In this document: piece after piece, positions 1-8,912 of the stretch
Layout: each line of letters begins with the position of its first letter
Position numbering within the stretch: the first letter of the stretch is position 1
Source of the DNA: Phytophthora quininea
Lineage: Eukaryota; Oomycota; Peronosporomycetes; Peronosporales; Peronosporaceae
NCBI GenBank assembly: GCA_011947345.1
Contig: JAAVTG010000598.1
Span: 1-64,000, forward strand
Direction of reading: 5' to 3'
DNA: 64,000 nucleotides
Notes under the pieces: model-generated
What the model was told of the DNA's origin: nothing
What the model saw: the letters and a program-made list of their open reading frames with translations, nothing else
The model's database searches: none
Program-made: the position numbers and the translations under genes

Positions 1-1420
1 AATACACTGGCATTGTTGGGGATGGTGGCGCTCTTGTTCCAATACTGGTCTCTCTTGTAGATAATTCCGTTGCCAGCGTATTTGTTGGTGCTGAATTCGT
101 TGCACGTAGGAGAGTCTTCTTTCGAATACGCACAGTACTCCTCGATCTCGGAGTAGGAAGGGTCAGCACAAAGTTTCGTGTCGGTGAATCGTTTAAGCAT
201 TTCTGCCTTGGAAGGCTGCGGTTGCTCCCACATATCGGAGTACCCGACGAGGTTGAATATCAACGTCGAGAAGAAGGCGTCGTCTTGGCTGGTACTGGAG
301 CCGGAATTGAGTGCCTCGAAGAAATGTTTCAAGACCTTGACGTCCTTGGGCTGGCATCGAGCGAGGCGGTAGATGACCGGCGGGATAAACGTCCGCATCT
401 GCGCGCTTTGTAGAAGCGACCCCAAAGTTTCTCGAAGCGTGTACGACGGGTTGTTGGTGTCCACTAGCGAAGCGCAAGTAGAGTTTGGGTTGCTGGCGAA
501 GTTGGTGAGAACCTCTTCGAACACAACCGGTAAGCTTTTGGTCTTGAAATGAGAGCTGCAGCTGCTCTCATTGGCACAGCGAGCGAGGAATTCGTCGCCC
601 ACTTCGCCGAAATTGGTATCCCATTGCGAAAAGAACTCAAACTTGTCGCCGGGTGCTCCAGAAGATGTAGCGATGCCATCCAACACATAGCCAACCACCC
701 CAGGCGGCTTCAAGTGCATCAAACGTTCGACCAAAGCCGTGCCGTAGCTGATGCCATAGACGATCGTGCCAGCGCCGTTGGAAAAGTTGGCGATAAAACT
801 CAACAGATCGGTGGCAACACTCGTAATCGAGAACGACGAGAGATCCCCGAACTTCTTCTCAAGCGCGTTGGCGCAGGCGGGGATTTCTGAAATGGCGACG
901 GATTTCCCTGAAGGAGACCCGGTAGTCGTGGCCTGTGCTGCCACGCAATCCAGCAACGTGCTGCGACCGGTGCCTCGGTGGTCCATCGTGTACACGTTGA
1001 TGGCTCCCCCAATTGAGTTTGAAGCGCTTTCATGGTGGATTCCACTGCAACGCACAATAATTAAAATGTTAATGATCTTGAAATACCAAATCCACGAAGG
1101 TAAACTCGACTTACAGGCTGTCGACGAAGCGCCGGGACCTCCTTGTAGCAGCCAGACATTCATCGTCGCGTTCGGGTCTCCACTTGTAGCAAGTAGTCGC
1201 TTGACGAACACGTCGATTTTGTCGTCCACCGTGGCTGGGGTTTTGCAGACTCCAGGGTAGCAGAGTGGGGCCGAGTGCACTGCGCATTGAGCGATCTGGC
1301 CGCTGGAACTCCTTCATCTGAGAAAGTCGTGTCCGGGCAAGGGTACCAACCGTTGAGGTCGAACTCAGCTAAGACGTTTGTAAACATCATCGCCATCGGC
1401 ATGACGTGGTGGAGCCGCAT
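1..1420 (-). CDS. Secreted S33-type serine hydrolase/peptidase (5' part, runs off the left edge)
   Basis: An alpha/beta-hydrolase of the tripeptidyl-aminopeptidase-like S33 type, probably secreted to cleave peptides outside the cell. The start at 1420 gives a short hydrophobic N-terminus ending LA-EFDLNGWYPC, as in oomycete members of this family. The oxyanion-hole motif GGPGASS lies just before a 70-bp intron (1045-1114, GTAAGT...TTGCAG). YTMDHRGTGRS follows it, then the nucleophile elbow YGISYG near 750. Cysteines spread over the middle suggest disulphides of an extracellular protein. The acid and histidine of the triad would lie beyond base 1. Near 1287 the frame slips by one base between the N-terminal segment and the segment ending in GGPG; adding one base in a short A/T run restores family-like sequence. 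This is a frameshift or an assembly error. The family call is firm; whether the gene is functional is open. Confidence 0.82.
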
Positions 1421-2092
1421 CGTAACGCTTGGAATTCTCAGCAACTTGATCAAAGTCGAAGCCTTGAACTGGGGGTGATTGTCCGCTGACGACAAAATGA
1501 AAAGTAAGTTGCGTTCGGACAGTTTTCCGCGGCGGAGACTTCGGCGACGTAATACATAATTTACCTCAGCGCATGATTCCCATCTCAAAGCACAGGCCAA
1601 GTCGTTTGCACGACGAAGATTATAATCTCCACTTGATGGTGGAGACACCTGTCGGAATCATTGGCTTCTCCGTGTAGTGGGTCTCAGATAACAGGTAACA
1701 CTTGGCGAGGGAAGCTGGCACTTCCACTAAGTTTTTGCCGAGTGTATTGCTGTCGGCTTCGAGGTAAATGTAAAACTGATCAAACTAAACATGCATGCCG
1801 ACTAACCGCTCTACACTTCCACTACCAGCGTCCCAGTAGTGGCTCGACATGGTGATGGCACGTGCCACCACCTGTACCAGCCTGAGTTGACGTACGACTA
1901 CACAAGCTGTAGCAGTAGCTCACTGCTAGCCAACCTGCCGTGGCTGACTGCAACCAGTCGCTTACTCCCGCCAGACCCGACTGCATTGCGTGTGGTGGTT
2001 GGGCTTTCATGCCGCTACCCACTACACTCCGCAAACATGGTAATGCGTTTGTGACTTCCGATATGTGATGTGAGAAGCAAAAGCGATAGGTT
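1421..2092. other. Intergenic, no gene recognised
   Basis: Both strands have only short reading frames without family features. Presumably it holds the promoter of the S33 hydrolase and the 3' flank of the coiled-coil gene at 2093-3280. No repeat or RNA gene was seen. Confidence 0.4.
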
Positions 2093-3280
2093 TTAAAGCA
2101 TTATGCGTATCGCCTTCAGCATGGCATCACCCCAGTGATTGGTGCAATTGTGGAGTTCGTTCAGGTCTAACGACGAGAGCAAAAAATTTGGCTGACGGAT
2201 TGTCGAGAATATTGATCGCCGCATGGTGACCGTCGTCGTTCCGTCGGTAGCTGGGCAGCATTGGCTTGTCGGGCACTTGTTCCTCATTTTCATCGTCAGC
2301 ACGATTGCAGCGCTAGTGTCCCGCCGTACACGATCGTCTGACTTGTAAGGGTGAAGATTGTCGTGGTCGACGGATTCAATCGAGACGATTCCGCACATTT
2401 CGTTACCGAAATTTGTGCTTCGATTCATATCCATGCGTGCAAATATGACAACGTTCTCTTCGACGGTAGCATCGCTACTTGCGCGTGACAAAAGCCGACT
2501 GTTGATAATGCTGTCATGACGTGCGGTATCTCCACTGGGTGCTTCCAATTGATCGATAGTTGCTGCAAGGTTCTTCATGTAGGACACAACAATGTCAAAT
2601 ACTTGCTCGACGGACTCGGCTCCGACGAAATCGACGCTGTCACTACTCGAGTAGCAGAAATCGCCGCTGCTAGTCTCGAAACAATTCGTCGACGACCGCG
2701 GTGCGTTGAACTGGGGCTCTTGCATGACGTAATTGTACGCGATCGACAATTTGTGGTGTCGAATGCCCATGAGCACAGCACGCCGCTCTTGTACGTCTGT
2801 CCCGAGACGAATTCGCGTGCAAAGCGGCTGGAAATGGCGATGACTCTGCGCCACATTTCTTAGCATTAGAATCCACGTCCTCCAATACTTCATTAACAAA
2901 TAATTAACTTACCACTCCTTCCGAAAGCAGCGCCTGTTGCTTTGCTACTTCGAGTTGGAAACTGCGAGCCGCGGCCTTCAGCTTTGCATTCTCGGCAAGT
3001 GAATGCTGAAGAATTGGGTCTGCATTTCTTGATTCTTCTGCCGAGATCGCTCGAAGCACCGCAAGTTGAGACTCCAGTCTGTAAATTTCTGCCTGGAGTT
3101 CTGCTACTTGTTCCTGTAGCAAAACAAAGAATAAATAAAACTCGGTGAGAAAATTTAGCCCTTTGCATACGAGCCAAAACTTGCCTTCCTCACGGCGTAG
3201 GCGCATTTTCTCTTCGCTGGCTTGTTGTGCTCGTTCAAGAGGGATCTCTTATTGCGAGAGTTCATCAGAGTCTCGAACAT
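2093..3280 (-). CDS. Oomycete coiled-coil protein, paralogue 1 (three exons, appears intact)
   Basis: Member of a local three-gene family with a basic, bZIP-like N-terminus, a coiled coil and a conserved C-terminal domain of about 240 residues. Exon 1 (3185-3280) encodes a basic stretch (NKPAKRKCAYAVRK). Exon 2 (2913-3113) encodes the coiled coil (EQVAELQAEIYRLESQL) and the ENAKLKAAAR segment. Exon 3 (2093-2845) begins near PLCTRIRLG and ends in AIRIML. Both introns are phase 0 and at the same places as in the paralogues. The first (3114-3184) has a GC donor (AAG|GCAAGT), the second (2846-2912) GT-AG. The C-terminal domain has lost part of the stretch ERLGHxTVRDDY seen in the other two. Basic region plus coiled coil suggests a DNA-binding or scaffold protein, which is inference. 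Similar oomycete proteins are often labelled M96 mating-specific; I cannot confirm that label here. Confidence 0.7.
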
Positions 3281-3845
3281 ACTGCTCTTGCCTGTGCAGT
3301 GGTGGTTTGGTAGCAAATATTCGTGTGATTCTCGATCTGCAGGGCTCTCCAGGGCGATTTAAGTGCAGCTTCCGCGACTTCTGGTGAATGTGGCAATCAC
3401 ACGCTGCAGAAGTTGTTGACGCGAAAGATTTTCACTTCAACCATGGCAAAACCAAATGAGTTGACCAAACTAACGTTACTTCTTAAGTCGGAGATGGAGA
3501 GCATTCTCTTGCTTCGTGTGACCAGCAACCTCTTGTCCTTTGCCATCTGAATGATTTTTGCAGCCACCCCGGGCATGGCGACCAGTAGTAATCATCAAAG
3601 CTCAGCTTCATGTGACCAGGAATCGGTTCTTCCTTCAGCATCGATCCAACAGCTGCATATAATTTCGACGCCATGACGTCTCCAGCCAACTCTGGCAATC
3701 ACCCTTCGGCAGCCGATGTTGACGAGCATTTACTCTCCGTTGGCAGTAAACACCTTCGGCTGTGGGGGCAAGCAAATAAGAACGCCAACGTTTTTGAAGC
3801 AAGCAAGCAAGAAAACAAAATGACCCTGGAAGCTTGCAGAACAAA
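3281..3845. promoter_or_regulatory. Shared intergenic region between divergent coiled-coil paralogues
   Basis: About 565 bp separates the start codons of paralogue 1 (minus) and paralogue 2 (plus), so both promoters must lie here or overlap here. I saw no unambiguous core element. The arrangement is direct from the sequence; the promoter role is inference. Confidence 0.4.
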
Positions 3846-5043
3846 ATGAATACACCGACAAATCCAACAGACGAATCCGTCACACAGAGTGCTGCCACAG
3901 CCCCTTGCCATCAGTTGTGCGTCCATCCCGCTAGTAGTCCATTAACCCCAAGGAGAGACGAAGAGATGACCGAGAAGAGGTACAAGTCGACGGTGCAACG
4001 GCGCAAGGTGGGGGCTGCTCGTCATGTCCATCCAGTGTGTGTACGTCTCACGCTTTTCTGTCCTGTTAGGAGGAGGTGGACGAGCTGAAGGAGCAGGTCC
4101 GAGCTCTGCAGTCCCAATTGGACGGTCTGCAGCCTGCGGGGTCGTCAAGAGAGTCGCCACCGAAAACGCAGCTCTCTCTTGCCTCATCCGCCAGCAGCAA
4201 CTCGGTCTCGCTAGTGCACAAGGCGTTTTCACGCCTCAGTTGGTAGGAATCGTCAAAACTACGAAAGGTCTTGGGTTCTGCTAACTTTCAATTTCTACAG
4301 GAGGCACAGTCGCTGCATACGCCCCTTTTCCTCAGGAGGGACTGGGAAACCCGGAAAGCCACGCTGCTCGCCACTCGGGGCAAGAAATTCCAAGCTGCGT
4401 ACGACTACGTGATGCAAAGGAATGGGAGTTTGCGTGGAGACCAGTCGCTGAGCGACAAACGCGTCGAAATGGACAATGGAGACACTTGTAGCGCCATCTT
4501 CCAAACCATCCACCTGCCAGGAGTATCGACTGTCCAGCGGGCTTACGAGGCTGTGCTATTCGCTATCGACAATGCCGAAATCAGCATCTCGGAGCGACTG
4601 GGCCATGTTACAGTTCGGGACGACTACGACGGTGTGGACGGCAAGATTTTCAATGCTCGAGTGGTGTCGACGAATGATATGGGCATCACCACGGAGGTAA
4701 ACTGCGTCATGGTCTCGCAGCTCAGTGACGGCTCTGACGGCAGCTTTAACGGAGAGCCTTGTGGGATGATCCTGCTGGACTCAGTCGATGAGGACGAACG
4801 CTATCCATATTCACCAAGCGAACGTGTCCGCAAGGACGTGTCGGTGGCCTATGTGGTGACGAAGGATAAAGTGAGTGGGCAAGAGCAGTCGGTCGTGACG
4901 TTGCGGAGAGCGGCGTTCGTGAAGCTCCACTACCCAAAGTTTGAGATTTCGGACGCTGCGTGGCAGGACGTGCAGCAAGACACCGCACTGTGGGGGATAT
5001 CATGACCAAGTCCATACGCAGCGTACTATACGCGACCCCGTAG
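3846..5043 (+). CDS. Oomycete coiled-coil protein, paralogue 2 (two apparent frameshifts)
   Basis: Second member of the family. Exon 1 (3846-4007) ends in the basic segment EKRYKSTVQRRK; exon 2 (4070-4242) begins EEVDELKEQVRALQSQ; exon 3 (4301-5043) carries the C-terminal domain with ISERLGHVTVRDDYDGVDGK and a C-terminus IRSVLYATP. Introns are 62 and 58 bp, both phase 0. An internal ATG at 3966 is an alternative start. The coiled-coil frame leaves the family frame at a run of four G (4138-4141), where one more G would restore it. A second one-base loss sits in a G run at 4992-4996, just before the last 15 residues. Both are homopolymer events, so assembly error is as likely as loss of function. 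It stands head to head with paralogue 1. Confidence 0.68.
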
Positions 5044-5111
5044 TCGACAAGAACTCTAGCAATTGAAAGCAACTTCAACTTTACCTTTTATTTGTTATCT
5101 TTTTTTGCCCA

Positions 5112-6160
5112 ATGAGACAGTATTTGACCATGACACGCAAGAAGACTCCAGCGGATGACGAGGCGAGGCCTCAGACAGCGCAAGCGATCGCGCAGCCGCG
5201 CAAGAATGCTGCGATATGGACGGCAAAGGCGGCGGAGACGCTGCTGCGACTGCGCTTCCGGACGCTGAGCGAGATGTTCGAGGCCAAAGACCCTCGACAG
5301 CGCCAAACTGCTTGGGAGCTGCTGGCGGCTGAGACGAGCGGCGTCGGAGGCCTCAAGTGACTGGCCGCCAGTGCAAATCTAAGCTCAAGCACATGAAAAA
5401 ACTGTTCACGACGTACCAAGCGGCTCTGAAAGACGCCAATGCCAAAGCTCACGAGCCTCCGTACTACTCAGTCATGTGTGAGGTCTGGGGAGCAGAGGAC
5501 GAGCAAAAAGACGGTCAAAATGGTCGAAATGATGAGCAAAGTGACCGCGAAGAAGATCAGCATTTGTCCCCAAGACATTGGTTTGACAACGATGAAGACG
5601 AAGAAGATCCAGAAGAGGAGGCCGATGAAAGAGATGAGGATGACAGTCAAAGAGGCCGGAGTGGTGATGAAGGCGACCAAACAGTCCGCCGAGACAGTCG
5701 CAGAGAGACAGAACCAGAAGAATTCAAAGAGAATAGACACCAGGAAGACGCTCGACAAGAAGAAGAAGCTGGCCAAGGAAACAACGATGGTGATGCAAGA
5801 GAGAACGGGGCTCAAAGAGAACTGGGGAATGAGCAAAGAGGGCAAGAAGATGTCGAACGAGGAAGAGACGACGAAGACCGACAAACAGGCCAGGAAGGAG
5901 GCCAAAGAGCTGGTGGGCCGAGCCGCAAGCGACCTCGAGAGGAAGCTGAAGCGGAAGGACTGCATGCCATTGCTGACGGGCTCAACAACATTGCCGAGGC
6001 GATTAGAGCAAGAGGGTCAGGGAGCGACAGCTCTATCAACGAGATGGCCAGCGCGATGAAGGATCTGACGCAAACAGTGCTGGCCCAGACACAGGTGCTG
6101 AACAACCTCGTCCTCTTCGTGGCCAATAAGAGCAAAAACCCTCCCAGTCGACCGAACTAG
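5112..6160 (+). CDS. Trihelix/Myb-SANT-like DNA-binding protein with charged C-terminus (one apparent frameshift)
   Basis: The N-terminal 90 residues look like a trihelix (Myb/SANT-like) domain: spaced hydrophobic and Trp positions (IWTAKAAETLLRLRF, RQTAWELLA) followed by TGRQCKSKLKHMKKLFTTY, where the Q-C-x-x-K helix is typical of DNA recognition. A very charged Glu/Arg/Asp/Gln region follows (about 150 residues), then a KRPREEAE basic patch that may be a nuclear localisation signal, and a C-terminal helix (LNNIAEAIRARG, MKDLTQTVLAQTQVLNNLVLF) suited to oligomerisation. The two halves are in different frames, joined near 5355 by a short A run where one added base gives continuous family-like sequence. 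ATG 5112 and ATG 5130 are both possible starts. The role, sequence-specific DNA binding in the nucleus, is inferred from the domain. Confidence 0.65.
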
Positions 6161-6359
6161 TCAATTTTGACCGCCTAAGTGCTTAATGCGATGCCAGCGA
6201 AGGCTTTACCGACGCGAAAAAGCAATCTTGAAGCGCATGCTGGGTGTGCAAATCGTTTGATTGGCGCGCACTGTCACGCCATCCGGTCCTGTAGGGCTGG
6301 GAAAGGCACACGCTTCCTGCGAACGGCAGTTATTCTAGCGCTGCCTACACATCTGCACC

Positions 6360-7515
6360 ATGGCGGACAAGAGGCGCAAGTCGACCAATACCAAGCGCAA
6401 GGTAGAGCGAGGAGCGACCTTGTGTGCATAAAGACTTCTAGCTGATCCCAATGCATGTGCAGGAGGAGATCAGCGAGCTCAAAGAAAATCCGCCGACTGG
6501 AGTCCGAGCTCGAGCTGCGGTCCTTGAACGAGTCTCTACAACACCCGCAGCTTACGCCAGTGACGAAGCTTTGGTCGGAAAACAAGGCGCTGAAGACTGC
6601 AGCTCGACAACAGCAACTTGCTGTTGCCAAACTCCACTCTGCATTGACACCTCCGTTGGTGCGGCACACTAGCAGCATCTTGTTCTCTAATGTCGATGTT
6701 CACGTAGCTCTATTTGTCCAACAGGAACGCCATCCATTGTGCACTCGCATCTGCCTCAAGAAGAGCTGGGAAGAGCGCAAGGCGGCACTTCTTGCTCTCC
6801 GAGAGGAAAAGTTTAAGTCCGCGTACGACTTCGTCTCGACTCGCAGTGAATTCACATCGGACCAGCCACAGTTTACCGAGGAGCGCTACGAGACAGCCGA
6901 CGGAGACGTTTGCTGCGTCATCTACCACATTGCTCATTTCCCCGGCGCAAAGTCGCTGAAACAAGTGTACGACGCGGTTCTCTTCAGTCTAGACAATGTG
7001 GAGATCAGCATTACCGAGAGGTTGGGCCACACGACGGTGCGAGACGACTACAACGGCGTGGATGGCAACATTTACAACGCCCGAGTCGTCTCGACGAACG
7101 ATATGGGCATCACAACAGAAGTGAGCGGCATCATGTTCTCGCACTTGTTCACAGCATCAGACGATAGGTTTGGTGGCGCTCCGTGTGGGATCCTCGTGAT
7201 CGATTCGGTAGATGAGGACGAACTGTATCCGTACGTGCCGAATGAGCGTGTCCGAAAGATGTGTCGGCAGTGTTCGTGCTGACTGCGGATAAGCCACAAC
7301 ACAAACCTGCTTCGACCTCGTCTGAATCAACTACCGACGACTCAAATGATGAAGAAGAACTGATCGTGACACTACGACGAGCGGCTTTTGTGAAACTCCA
7401 CCGCCCTGAATTTGAGCTTTCGGAGGCGAACTGGCAGGAATTGCAACAGGACGTGGCGCAGTGGGGAGACATCACCACGAGAGGCATTCGCAGTGTGCTG
7501 TATTCCGTGCCGTAA
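6360..7515 (+). CDS. Oomycete coiled-coil protein, paralogue 3 (two apparent frameshifts)
   Basis: Third member of the family. Exon 1 (6360-6401) encodes the basic MADKRRKSTNTKRK; exon 2 (6461-6658) encodes EEISELKE, then KIRRLESELELRSLNESL and ENKALKTAARQQQ; exon 3 (6725-7515) carries the conserved domain from RHPLCTRIC to the end GIRSVLYSVP. Introns are 59 and 66 bp, phase 0, at the same positions as in paralogues 1 and 2. The frame slips by one base in an A run (about 6487) and again at about 7258, where NERVRKMC should by comparison with paralogue 2 read NERVRKDVS. Each slip is a single missing base. Exon 3 is closest to that of paralogue 2, so these two are probably the more recent duplicates. 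Confidence 0.68.
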
Positions 7516-7550
7516 CGCTCAATAAACTGCTTGTTGTATCTACGGTGCTG

Positions 7551-8790
7551 TTAAACTTTTGAGCTTCCCGCCTCGGTGGCTTCACGAATGGCTTCCGCTG
7601 ATGCTCGAGGAATATTCAGAAACCGCGGCGATTGATTTCTTGCCAATTCGACTGAAGACTTTTGGATATTCCGAACCACACTGTAGATTGTGAGCCAGTA
7701 GCACGCGAACAGCGAAACGTGTGAAGCTGCGCTTGCTGCATGTGCGCCATTCACCAAGATTACTGTAGAATTCACTGCTGTCTCGCTGTAAGTGTACGAA
7801 GCTGCTGTCATGCCGCAGTAATGCGTCGCGCAGACAGCGCCGCCCATGATGAGTGCGCTGCCCAGCCGTAATAGCTCATTATGCGGCATAAAAACCAACT
7901 TCCACAGACAGACAAGAAGAATGAGCTCCATGAAAGCCCGTAAGTTGTGAGGCTGTTCTTACCGCTCGGAAAATGATCCAGAAAGCTGCCGTAGTGGCGA
8001 GCAGCGCGATGCACACGGAGAGGATGACCCATCGGGTGTTGAAGGTCATTGTGGCATCAGTTTGTTGAGCAACCATGCCTGTGTAGTGCATGGTCAAGAC
8101 GCCGATAGCTGCAAAAGCTCCACCGACTATAATCAGCCACAGCCTCGAGAACAGAGCGACAAACTACAACACCAGCTAGTTCAGGGTCGTGTAAGATGAT
8201 AAGCCAGTCATTTCAACTCACTTTCATTTCTCTTGGCGCCACATTCACGATGTCTGCAACTCGGATGTGCTTCAAGTCGGCGGCCTAGAAATTAATAAAC
8301 ACAAAATGTTTGTCAAATAGAGCTACCATAAAAGCATTCACAAGTTGCTGACCAGCATTCGATTCCGTCTTTCCGTCTCCATCTCCAGGTAATATGGATC
8401 CGACGATGCGATGTTCAAACCGATGAACACTCCAACTACGGCCACAACGAACGAGAAGAAGGTGAAGCCCAACTCAAAATCGATGGCGAGAGTTAACCCT
8501 CCGAGGTCTGCAAGTCCAGCGCTGTCATGCCAGTGAAATGGGTGCACCAAATCCCACATCCACCGAGGGCGAGCGATGACAACGTTAACATTATACACTT
8601 CTGAGCAATAGTGTGAACATGACGCCAGCGATCCATCAGTTGAATGGCTGTTCAAGAAGGTTGTTAGTTAAAATGGATGACAGACTTGATGCAGTATAAA
8701 CTCACTGCAATAGCTGCCAGTCACGGAGACGCAATACGACAGCAGAACTCTCCAAAAGGACCAGCGTTGATAAATATCGGTGGCGACCAT
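7551..8790 (-). CDS. MHYT-domain integral membrane protein (five exons)
   Basis: The MHYT domain is a seven-helix membrane sensor module first defined in bacteria, with repeated M-H-Y-T-like motifs thought to bind copper. Here the motifs are CTHFTGM (about 8560), LTMHYTGMV (about 8080) and ATHYCGMTA (about 7810), each in a hydrophobic segment. Exons: 8706-8790, 8353-8647, 8222-8284, 7963-8163 and 7551-7898; introns of 58, 68, 58 and 64 bp. The start at 8790 (MVATDIYQRW) gives a short N-terminus before the first helix. There is no GGDEF, EAL or kinase domain after the last helix, only a polar tail. Exon 2 slips one base near 8498 in a C run. The protein ends 35 bp from the convergent paralogue 3 gene. 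Function is inferred: a plasma-membrane or endomembrane sensor, ligand unknown. Confidence 0.75.
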
Positions 8791-8912
8791 GGGGATTTCG
8801 GCGATTTCGGACTGGAAGGTTATCGGTTTGCTATTTCGGCGAAACGTTTTTCCGTCGATGGATTGATTGAGGGCGCTTGGCACCACGATCAAGCATGTTT
8901 TTATAAAGAACT

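Noticed and set aside
5468..5965. Hydrophobic 165-residue minus-strand frame that looks like a membrane protein
   Set aside because: It is antisense to the Glu/Lys/Arg-rich part of the trihelix gene; antisense of GAA/GAG-rich codons gives Phe, Leu and Ser, producing false membrane segments.
5439..6059. Lys-rich 206-residue frame overlapping the trihelix gene
   Set aside because: It is the alternate frame of the same low-complexity purine-rich DNA and does not connect to the DNA-binding domain or to the C-terminal helix.
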